Shown: positions 25,888-35,920 of the stretch, in pieces
Position numbering within the stretch: position 1 is the first letter of the stretch
How the letters are laid out: every line of letters starts with the position of its first letter
From: Syngnathus acus
Lineage: Eukaryota > Chordata > Actinopteri > Syngnathiformes > Syngnathidae
Direction: 5' to 3'
Assembly (NCBI RefSeq): GCF_901709675.1
Contig: NC_051095.1
Location: 495,001 to 559,000, forward strand
Length of the DNA: 64,000 nt
The notes under the pieces: generated by a model
What the model saw: only the letters and a program-made list of their open reading frames with translations
The model's database searches: none
Told to the model about the DNA's origin: nothing
Made by a program: the position numbers and the translations under genes

Positions 25888-28800
25888 ATGGCTCTGGATA
25901 TGAAAATCAAGGGCCTGCTGTTGGAAACGCTGAAAGACCTGGGGCAGGAGGACTTCAAGGAGTTCAAGTTTTATATGGACCTGCCCGAGAGCGTCAAAGA
26001 AAACGCAGACCGCACTGACATCGCCAAACAGCTGATGAACAGGCACGGCGAGAACGCGGGGGAGAAAACCATCGAGATTCTGGAGAAGATCAACAACTAC
26101 AACCTGCCCCAGAAGCTGCGCAACGACCTGGCGCAAATCACAGGTAAGGTGAACGAGGCTTCTGGTGGGGGGGGCTTTCCAGAAAGCAGCTTACCTGAAA
26201 ACTCTCAGGTGATACAAATGATGGCAACAGCTCTGGCCTCCTTGAGGGGAAGCGGCGGCGGCATGGCTGCGGCACGCTTGCGGCCAGGCCTAAAGACGGT
26301 TTTGCCACACGGGATCTCCTTCTGCGCCCTCAGGTAGCATCTCCTCAGTGGATAACGAGCAGATCGGCAAATTCAAGCAGAAGCTGCAAGAGAACCTGCG
26401 GAAGAGCTACCTCAACGTTCCCAAGGGCAACACGGGGTACGGCCGGCAGGAGCCTCTGGAGAACGTCTACACCGAGCTCAACATTAGCCGCGGCGTCGCC
26501 GGTCTCCCCGACAAGCAGCACGAGGTCCTTCAGATGGAGATGTGCGGCGTGGCCGAGGAGGAGTCCATCCAGCCGTGCGACATCTTCCAAAGCCAGGAGC
26601 CCCTTCGCACGATGCTCACCGTGGGCTTCGCGGGCATCGGGAAGACTTTCCTGGTGCGCAAGTTTGTCCTGGACTGGGCCAGCGGGGAAACCAACACAGA
26701 CGTGGACTTCATCTTTCCCTTCGCCTTCCGCGAGTTGAACTTGGAGGAGGACAATAGCTTTTCGCTGGCGGAGCTCATCCGACTCTTTGTCTGGGAGAGC
26801 GAGGCCATCAAGACGCTGGACCACATCTTGGTCAGTCTGCAAGAGTCGGCCAACCGCCACTACCAGTCCAGCAAGATCAAGATTTTGTTTGTGCTGGACG
26901 GCCTGGACGAGTCTCGCCTCAAACTAGACCTGAGCGACGAGCGCAAGAAGCGCCTGGATGTGACCCGAGCCTACCCCGTGGAGGTGCTCCTGGCGCATCT
27001 CATCAAGGGGAACCTTCTTCCCTGCGCCCGGGTTTGGATCACCACGCGGCCCCAGGGGGCCCACGACATCCCGCCGCGCCTGGTGGACGCCAGAACCGAG
27101 GTGAAAGGCTTCAGCGACTCCCAGAGGCTGGACTACTTCAGGAAGAGGTTCCCCAATGACGAGGAGGACGTCATCAAGCACATCCAGAAGTCCCGCACCA
27201 TTTTCATCATGTGCCACTTGCCCATCTTCTGCTGGCTCACCGCCACCGTTCTCCAAGACTGTCGGGATGCCGGAAAGGAGCTGCCCGAAACCCTGACCGA
27301 GATGTACACAGAGTTCCTGCTCTATCACCTGGACAAGTCCAAGGAGCGAGACAGCCAGAAGAGCACGGAGGACGTCAAAGCGCTGGCCAAGCTGGCTTTT
27401 CAGCACCTGATGAAAAAGCAACAGATCTTCTACGAGAGGGACTTGCGGGAAAGCGGCTTGGATGACCGGCAGGGCGCAAAACACTCGGGAGTCTTCACCG
27501 TGGTCTTCAAGGAGGTACCCCCGCTCAAGAAATACCAACGCAAGATGTTTCAGTTCATCCACCTGACCGTCCAGGAATATCTGGCCGCTCTCTACGTGAT
27601 GATGAGCCTGTTCCAGGACAACACGAACGTGCTGGACGATTACATGTGGACGCTGAAAGGCCTATTTCTTTGGAAGCGGAAGCAGCTCACTTCGGTACAC
27701 GAGGTGGCCATCCGCATAGCCTCCGAGAGACAGGGAAACCTGGACTTGTTCCTCCGCTTCCTGCTGGGCCTCTCCTTGCAGTCCAACCAGGATCTCCTGG
27801 GTGAGCTGCTGAAGGTTCCCGAGAACTACAGACACGGCAACGCAAAAACGGTCCGCTTGATCAAGCGACGGATCGAGCGGAATTCTCCCGAGGAGAACAT
27901 CAACTTGTTCTACTGCCTGAAGGAGCTGAAGGACGAGTCCCTGCTGGAGCAGATCCAACAATACCTAAAAGGGGGGGAATTGTCCACGGAGGACCTACCT
28001 CCGGCCATGTGGTCGGCCCTGGTCTTCTTCTTGCGGGCTTCCGACGAAGCCATGAGCTGCTTTGACCTTGGGCATTACGCTCCGTCCGAGAAGGGGCTCC
28101 TCATGCTGCTGCCGGTGGTCAAGGCTTCTCGAAAATCACTGTAGGTGCCGTCGAGCCAGCACGCTGAACCGGCCGCGCACATGTCAGCAGCCCAAACCCT
28201 CTTGTCTTCTCAGGCTCAGGGGCTGCCAGCTGAGCAAGAAAAGCTGCGAGGCGCTGGCCTCCGTTCTAAGCTCGTCCCGCACCCTGAGGCATCTGGTTCT
28301 TAACGAGAACGACTTGTACGACGACGGGCTGGAAGCGCTCGCCGCTGGACTGGCAAAGCCGCAGTGCACCTTGCAAGTTCTCAGGTAAGGCTCTCCTCGA
28401 GCCGGCCCAAGAACCTTGGGCTTGTGTCAGCCGGCCGCCCTCTTGTCTTCTCAGGCTCCGGAACTGCCAGCTGAGCAAGAAAAGCTGCGAGGCGCTGGCC
28501 TCCGTTCTTACCTCGTTCCGCACCCTGAGCCATCTGGATCTCAGCTTCAACGACTTGTACGACGACGGGCTGGAGGCGCTCGCCGCCGGACTGGCAAAGC
28601 CGCAGTGCACCTTGCAAGATCTCAGGTAAGGCTCTCCTCGAGCGGCAGAAGGCCAGCCGGCCCAAGAACCTTGGGCCTGTGTCAGCCGCCCTCTTGTCTT
28701 CTCAGGCTCCGGAACTGCCAGCTGAGCAAGAAAAGCTGCGAGGCGCTGGCCTCCGTTCTAAGCTCGCCCGGCAGCCTGAGGGAGCTGGATCTCAGCGACA

Positions 28801-29371
28801 ACGACTTGCGTGACGACGGGCTGGAGGCGCTCGCCGCCGGACTGGCAAAGCCGCAGTGCACCTTGCAAGTTCTCAGGTAAGGCTCCCCTCGAGCGGCAGA
28901 AGGCCAGCCGGCCCAAGAACCTTGGGCTTGTGTCAGACGCCCTCCTGTCTTCTCAGGCTCCAGTTGTGCAAGCTGAGCAAGAAAAGCTGCGAGGCGCTGG
29001 CCTCCGTTCTAAGCTCGCCCGGCAGCCTGAGGGAGCTGGATCTCGGCTTCAACGACTTGCGTGACGACGGGCTGGAGGCGCTCGCCGCCGGACTGGCAAA
29101 GCCGCAGTGCACCTTGCAAGTTCTCAGGTAAGGCTCTCCTCGAGCCGGCCCAAGAACCTTGGGCTTGTGTCAGCCGCCCTCTTGTCTTCTCAGGCTGGCG
29201 TGGTGTGAGATCGGCACACGAGGATGCGTCTCACTGGCCAAGGCTCTCCGGTCCAACCCTTCCCACCTCCAACAGCTGAACCTGAGGGGGAATAACATCG
29301 GAGAGGAAGGAAAGCGGGCCTTGGAGGAGGTCCAAATGGATTCTCGCTGCAGTCTGAAGATCGAGTGGTAG
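25888..29371 (+). CDS. PYD-FISNA-NACHT-LRR receptor (NLRP/NLRC3-like), complete
   Basis: Cytosolic NOD-like receptor. Exons: 25888-26143 (PYD), 26334-28140 (FISNA-NACHT and following helical domains), LRR exons 28214-28384, 28455-28625, 28706-28876 and 28957-29127 (171 bp each), and 29194-29371 with the stop. These give 974 residues, all phases consistent. Residues 1-85 form the PYD. The next exon has FISNA ([16 protein letters not shown]), Walker A GFAGIGKT at 26624-26647, Walker B-like [11 protein letters not shown] near 26884, a sensor-like WITTRPQ and the [17 protein letters not shown] block. The LRR repeats read [15 protein letters not shown]...[18 protein letters not shown]. The short last LRR exon ends ...SRCSLKIEW with no B30.2 domain seen. 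An AATAAA lies at 29466. ATG 25888 was chosen because MALDMKI starts the PYD in both paralogues. Human orthology cannot be assigned; this family is expanded in fish. Confidence 0.92.
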
Positions 29372-30274
29372 GTTCCAAACATCTTCCAGGGTGTCGTTGA
29401 AGAAAATGGCTTCCAACAAGTCGCTAGCGCCTAGCTCCAAAGCCAGATTTACTGACATCAGATTGAATAAAGTAGAAAAGGACACATGAAATCAATCAAA
29501 GGAAATGTTTTAATACTAACTTCATGACGTGCACTTTGACATCACAAATGTTTTCGGGCATGTTGCCTGAATGAAGTAAGTGTTCAATGCATGCCTGGTG
29601 TTTTTCCTCAAACGCTGAATGCTTGGTTATATCTCTCTTATGTTTTGTCTAGGAGGGTTAATAGGATGCCATTGACGGCACCCTTGCATGCTTGATGTGA
29701 CGCCATTGACGGCAGCCTTGGATCCTTGGGGAGAGTTCTGAGGACGAACGGATGGATGGATGTGGATGCATGCAGAAGCTCGCGAAGGATCCGTTTCCCC
29801 TGGAGCGTTTGGCTGAGGACGCCCGCTGTCCAAAAGGAAACGGCAAAGCCTGTCCTTCACGTTAGTTGCATGATTCTCCGACCGATGATACGGCATAAAT
29901 ATTTCCACATTTCACAAATAAGACGTGAACTCCAACACAGACGTGTGCTCCTGACACTCTCCTGCCATCCACACTCGTGGCGGGCGGGCCTTGACCCTTG
30001 ACCCTCCACTTCCTCGCCTCATTTGACCTGCTGGCCGACCAATGGTGAATGTTGATGCAAAAGATAATTGCAATCATCATGCCTTCAATTGACTTGTTTT
30101 TGAATGCATTTTGATGACTGAACCGCCACGAAATATAAATACGAGTTGTAGAATGAACTATGAACTCTCATTATGATGTTACGATGGAGCGTACACCTGT
30201 ATGTCATTTGTTGTGCGTTTTATGCCGTATTTTGTGTTTACTGCAGTGACGTGAAGTTTTCTCATGTATGTAAC

Positions 30275-30830
30275 TGTCAGACTTGGAGCAGGGAGAGGAC
30301 TCGCCAACAAAAGGTGTTTATTCTCTCAGGCTGAAGACGGCACAAAAACCAAAAGGCGCCTCAAAATGAGGGCCAAAAAGGCTGGGGACAGCAGAAACCA
30401 AAAGCGCCTCAAAACGAGGGAAAAAGGCTGGAGACAGCAAAACAGAAAGCGCCTCAAAACGAGGGAAATACCATGGCAAAAAACATAAGTAAAAACACAG
30501 AGCTCAGGCTGGACAAAAGGTATCTTCTAAACTAGGATCTCTAAGGGGATACTCACGCAATCGCTAGTGTTCAAGACGCACTGGCACAAGACGCGGGGAA
30601 GACGCAGGCTATATACACACACACAGAAGGGGGAGGACACAGGTGCAGACAATTAGGGCCAACGACACAGGTGCACACAATTGGGATCAGGGAAGTCAAG
30701 TGGCCTGACGTGCAGAGGAAGGACCCACCAACTGAAACGAGAGGAGAGTTACCAAAACAAAACAGGAAGTGACAACAACAAAAAATACATCCAGCCTAGT
30801 TAAGAAATCACCAGAAAGATCACCATGACA
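30275..30830 (-). mobile_element. LTR-like sequence with TGTCA...TGACA ends
   Basis: Read on the minus strand, it starts TGTCATGGTGATC and ends CAAGTCTGACA, with a TATATAGCC box near 30612 and AATAAA near 30317-30322, an order compatible with a solo LTR. Three imperfect tandem units of about 45-50 bp (GCGCCTCAAAA.GAGGG...) lie at about 30354-30475. No matching flanking duplication was found, so a solo LTR is an inference. Confidence 0.4.
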
Positions 30831-30921
30831 ATTGTGAATAATAAATAAATAATTATTATATATATTATTATTATAATAATAAACAATTGTGATAAATAAC
30901 TGGAACATCACTCAAATATAT

Positions 30922-31121
30922 ACTACTGACCGGCAGAATAACATCCGGTTGTTCCCAAAGATGATCTTTTTTCTGAAATAATTTTACGTTTACGGACTTA
31001 AGTAGGAGTCAAAATTTGGGTGCGTATTATACATGGGTACAGGCTTTTTTCCAGCATCAACATGCCATTTTTAGGGTGCGTATTATACATGGGGGCGCAT
31101 TATACATGGAAAAAAACGGTA
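30922..31121 (+). mobile_element. Pogo-like element 3' end fragment
   Basis: Nearly identical to the end at about 24815-25011, from CTGACCGGCAGAATAACATC to GCGCATTATACATGGAAAAAAACGGTA. Only the end is present. Confidence 0.75.
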
Positions 31122-31444
31122 TTCTGACAAACGTTTAACTTTACTCCCAACATTTGAAAAAATATAGCTGTACTTTTTTTTCTTCAACATTTTCAGATTT
31201 AAAACGATCGAAAGTTGTAAATAGAGAGCGCTAACTAAGATAGCTTAGAAAACAGTGTTCAAAATTTCCAGCCTGAAAAAACACTTCCAAGACAGGCAAG
31301 TAGTATTTTTTCAGATGTATCGCTAGCACATTTTGCTAGAACATGAAATTGATTTTTGTATTGACTTATTCACTTATTCAGCCCTTTCTTCTTCTTCTTT
31401 ATTCAAGTCAGTGCACCTACTTATTTGTACGAGTTGCATTACAC

Positions 31445-31445
31445 A

Positions 31446-31480
<35 letters not shown>

Positions 31481-31483
31481 AAA
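31445..31483. repeat. (AAAT)n microsatellite
   Basis: About ten AAAT units. Confidence 0.95.
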
Positions 31484-31829
31484 GGCGCAAATTTGCGTCA
31501 TATCCGGAAAAAAATGTAGTTGCGCTCGTTTCTGAACCCGTATTGCTCAGACACGTCGGAAGAAAGTTATTTCCATTCAGCCTGTCTAAGCACCACCCGC
31601 GCGGCATACAAAGTACGAAGAATCGAAACACTTAACTGAAGGCGGGAGTGCCGGAAACGTCAGCGGAACTTTTCGAGCAAGCGCGGTCTAAGCGCGACGC
31701 AAACATCAGTTCAACAACTGCAGTCGCGCCCTTCTTTGTTAATGAAAAGAGGCCCGTTCCTTCTTCGATACAACTTAGCGACCTGAGCTATTGCGGAACG
31801 AGCCCTTAACACTTTCTTTGACTGAGCCG

Positions 31830-34800
31830 ATGGCGTCAAGGAAGCCTAACGACACGCATGCTGGTGAGTCACTTTAAAACGAGCTTTCATCGAACCATGT
31901 GGATCGCAGCTCACTTTTAATGGACTAGCATCCAAGTTCACTTTTTGTTCCTCTCGGGGCTTTCCATTTTCTGCAAAGTGCATCATCAAGATTCAAGAGT
32001 TTTCATTGGCCATGTTTGAGCGTGCCAAACAAGGAATTTCATTCGGTCCATTACAGCCTCTGTTCAACATTTAGGTGACTAACAACACTCAGGACGTGAT
32101 GTGAAAGATGACAAATCTTCTCAAACATCCCCTGATCTTAAACTCCCAAGAGGGCAAGGAAAAAGTCCAAACTCCAGCTAGGTTGGGTATTGCTCCTCAT
32201 CAGTGGTCCATCTTCTATTGATTGATGTATGTTTAAGGGCCCTCGTGCTATCCCCATATACGTACCTTTCAAAAAAGTACATAGCACACGATTACTTTTG
32301 CTTTGAACCCCAAAAAACCCAGACCAGAAAAGATTCTTGGGTGCAATAGTCTGGAGATGCTCCATTTCCCGCGTGTCCTGCCTTCTGTCCAGGTGTCAGT
32401 CATCCCTTGGCCAGTTTGCAGCTGCTGGCTCCGCCCGTGCGCTTGCTATCCGCCGCCCTCTGGAAGGTCATGAAGCAGCGGGAAGTGGCGCAGTACGGCG
32501 TCCTGGCGGAATTTGTGGAGTCCACTTGCGACGCCGTGTCCGACTTGCTCACCTCCAGGCACCGGGCCAAGCTGGCGTTGGGGCTGAGAACGCGAGTGGG
32601 TGTCTTGTGGGTCGTTTGGCATTTCTTTGTGCGTCGTTCCTTTTAACAAAGTGCAAGATAGATTTTTAGGGAAGCGCCGGAATGTCGGTGCCTGACTTGA
32701 ACATTCACGCTTTGCCTTCATTCCAGCTCATCTTGGAGCTCCTGCGTGTCCCGCAACCCGATGGCAGCGTCATTGGGACCCACCTGAGAAAGATAAAAGC
32801 TCCTCCCGTCCCGTCCGCTTCTACCGCGGTATGCGCGTTCATCTGGTTTCTTGTGTCTCGTCGGAGCTCAACCAGCGTTTATCCCTGCAGAAGATTGACG
32901 TCAAGGTGAAGAAATCGGTCGAGAGTTTTCACACGCTGGTCCACGAGCTGCTCACTGACTCGGCTGCCAAGGAGGAGTTTTTCCAGGCGAGTACTTCTTC
33001 TTGCAATGTCTTTTAAAAAATATTTGAATTCGTATTATATAATCAGAGACTTGTTCAAATCATCATTCTTTGCAACAAGGTTTGGCTGTATTTCTTACTG
33101 ACAGGAGGAGTTCCTGGAGGACTACGGTCCATTATTCGAGGAAAGACTGGAGAAGCTGCTGTGGGAGTTTCTCATTCGATTGGATCAACTGCTCCCGGTG
33201 CCCAGCCTTCCTCAGGTCGGTTCGGGCGAGAGCAAGCGTCCGTGCAGCTCGCCCCAATTGAAGAGCGTGTGTGCGCAGACGGTGTCGTGGCTCAGCGAGA
33301 ACCCCGCCGTCTTGGAAGAGTGCGCCCGTGCCGCCAGCCAGCCCCAGCTTCTCAAGACTTTGCTCGACCATCAAGCCTGTCTCTCAGGTGAGTGAACGTG
33401 GCTGGCATCCAGCGCCGTTGTCCGGAAATTTGCTCCATCTTTGAATATAGGACTTTGGGATCAAGTTGGCTTTCAATAGCAAATAAAAGAACCTTTGGGG
33501 TCCACGATTGTTGCGGCGTGTCCGCATATCTGTTTCTTAAAGGCTTTTAGAACAGTGCCGCTAATGCTATTCGTTAGCCTGTCATTGGCCTTTGACATGG
33601 GTTGTTAGCAGAAAGCTAATGGGCTTAGTTGCTGTGGTTGTGGCATTAGAATTGAACATGGAATCGTTGGAACAAAGTTTTACAATATAGTTTACCAAAC
33701 GTTCATGATGGGATGTGCTCTGTTCACTGTTTTTTTCTTCTTCTTCTATACTCCCGATAGCATCCCTCCCACCCAACGCGGCAGACTCCATCTTGACCGC
33801 CGTCTCTTTACCGCTCTCTGGAAAAGTGCCTTCAAGTCTGCAACAAGGCCCCGGGTCGTCAAGCTCTTGCGGGGATCAGCCGATGCGCGAGCGAGACCTA
33901 ACGCCGCCCGCGGCCGCCGCAATCCGCGAGCTGCTGACCGACAGCGACGACGCGCCGGCAATCAAGAAGGCCAAGCGAGACGGCGGCGAGCTGACTGGGA
34001 GGAGCGGCCGCGCCCAGGCCGGCGATGAGGAACCCATGACGTCCCAAAAGCATCACAGCCTCGTCGTGGCGGCCCTTGGACGCCGCCAACTCAGACTGGT
34101 GATTCCAAAACTGTCGAGCGCCCAGCTATGTCCGGGAGCGACGCCTTCTGGCCCAAAAAGTGAGGCTTTGTGAATATTTTCTTTCTCTGCTCAACTCACT
34201 TTGGACTCTCATTCTGACCAGAGCAAAAAAAAAAAAAAAAAAACAATTTGCCACATATTTTGCTTCGATGCCATGTTGGTCGTGTGCCGAGAAGCCTGTG
34301 GCATCACAATTGTAACTGGAATTGCGGGCAAAATTTAACCAAGGTTTAGAAGACCAAATAAATGTTGCAATTTTGAGAAGAAATGTGAATTTGTTCCATC
34401 TCAGAATAAGGCTTGGAAAGTCAAACGTGAGTGACGTATTGTTTTTTGAACCGTGACAGCAAACTTGGATGACTCCATCTCGACATCCCTCCCTTCAGAG
34501 TTTTTCGGAAGCGTGGCCTCAAATCCGCAACCAGGCGCTGGGTCTTCCGAGGATCGGACCGCGCCGAGACCAAACAAAACGGTCGCCCCCGAAAGAAGCC
34601 ACAATGAGCAAGATGGCGGCAGGCCGGCCACCTCGAAGGCAAGGAGCAGCCTCGCTAGACACGAGCAAGGGGAAGCGCTAACGCCCCAAAAGCTTCGCCA
34701 AGCCAAAGTGGTGATTCGAAAACTGCAGCGCTGCGAGCTCCATCTAGGAGCGGCGTCTTTCTACGGGCTGAAGAGCGTCGACGAGAAAGAGTAAGCCAGC

Positions 34801-35542
34801 GCAGTCAATCAGCTCGCTTCAGCGCATGTCGGTCGGGTGGCCTTTTTTCCGTCTTTCGACCATGTACGGTAGTTTTTGGGTTTTTTTCATGTCAAATAGA
34901 TTCAAATGCTAGTTTGCAAGTCACTCATGAGAAGTCCTTTTGTGGCTGGACATCAGCAACCATTTTGTATCTAAACACCACTCTAGGACATGGTCAACTG
35001 GTAGATATTTTCTTTTTCAATCTTCTTGACAGAAATTGTCCAAGGTCAGTAAGCGGAGGCGCCTTGTCATCTCCTCAGCGGTGCAGCAGCAGCAGCAGTG
35101 CAGGTAGAAAGTTCTACATTTGATTTTTAAAACCCAACCAGGAAACTGGTATTAAAAAACAAAAAAATCGTTTTTCAAATGTAATTAATTTTCATTCATT
35201 ATTTACTTTGCTTCCCACAATTTTCTGAATGTGTTTCTTTCTTTGGGGGTCTTTGTGCGCGAAGAGGCGCCGGTCCCCTCGGGCGATGATTACGTGGCAG
35301 ATTCTGAGGACGAAGGCACCAAGAAGTTCAAGGAGAGAGTAAGTGAAGACCTTCTCCAGCGTCCAAGTTGACCCCTGACCCACCTTCTCGTTGGTCTCCC
35401 TCAGCTGTTTCTCAAGCGTTACCGCAAAAGCAAGCACGGCACGTTCTTCCCCACCCTGCGTGAATTCTTGAAGCTGCGGAAGCGCGCCGTGCTGCTTATT
35501 GCCCACCGTGATGGTGTCTTTGACCGCTTCAGTCTTACGTGA
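31830..35542 (+). CDS. tinf2: TERF1-interacting nuclear factor 2 (TIN2), shelterin subunit
   Basis: Central shelterin protein bridging TRF1, TRF2 and TPP1 at telomeres. Exons: 31830-31863, 32393-32595, 32727-32828, 32891-32986, 33105-33387, 33761-34159, 34460-34790, a small tentative exon near 35075-35102, an exon starting near 35268 and ending 35338, and 35405-35542. The N-terminal TRFH-like domain is spread over exons 2-5 (LWKVMKQREVAQYGVLAEF, YGPLFEERLEKLLWEFLIRLDQLLP). The C-terminal block (DDYVADSEDEGTKKFKER, then GTFFPTLREFL) matches the conserved acidic end of TIN2. Exons 6 and 7 are symmetric (phase 1-1) and resemble each other, a likely exon duplication. The exon 4 donor appears to be GC (32987). 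The exon 7 to exon 9 junction is unsure: 34790 may splice on, or the frame stops at TAA 34792. AATAAA at 35577. Confidence 0.85.
31984..32046 (-). repeat. Teleost retroposon fragment in TINF2 intron 1
   Basis: CAAGATTCAAGAGTTTTCATTGGCC...GGAATTTCATTCGG is a familiar teleost dispersed repeat end. Family not assigned. Confidence 0.4.
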
Positions 35543-35576
35543 GCAATCATTTGATTGGAAAATGCTGATACTTCAG

Positions 35577-35593
35577 AATAAATGCAGTTTTAA
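35577..35593. terminator. Overlapping polyadenylation signals of TINF2 (+) and DHRS4 (-)
   Basis: AATAAA at 35577-35582 on the plus strand follows the TINF2 stop by 34 bases. TTTAAT at about 35588-35593 reads ATTAAA on the minus strand and could serve DHRS4, which ends at 35921. The second assignment is weak. Confidence 0.45.
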
Positions 35594-35920
35594 TGTGCAC
35601 CTTTTGGACCGCACTTCCGGAAAGTACTCGGGGCGCTTTTTCCACGGGGGGAAATGTTTTGTCTGCTTTTTTTTTTTTTGGGCAGCGGAAGCCCCTCCTC
35701 GCAACATTTCACCACAGAGACACACAGTTTCATTCAGCATTGAACTCTCTTTCAAATTCACCTGCAACTCATATGAACACCGTGTTGTGTTTACAAATGA
35801 AAGCAAAAACAAACAATGAATGCTAAGCTAATTGCGAGAATGCTTAAGTCTAAAAAAAAAAACATTCGATAGCCGTTAATACGCAAATGACAAATAGCCA
35901 GCGGAAGATTTCTGGAAGAT

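Larger units (their letters stand above)
29372..31829. other. Intergenic between the receptor gene and TINF2
   Basis: No exon recognised. Contains the receptor polyadenylation signal at 29466-29471, a short GCCATTGACGGCA direct repeat near 29670-29715, an LTR-like element, AT-rich palindromic DNA near 30830-30900, a third pogo-like end fragment and an (AAAT)n tract. The right end is presumably the TINF2 promoter. Confidence 0.6.
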
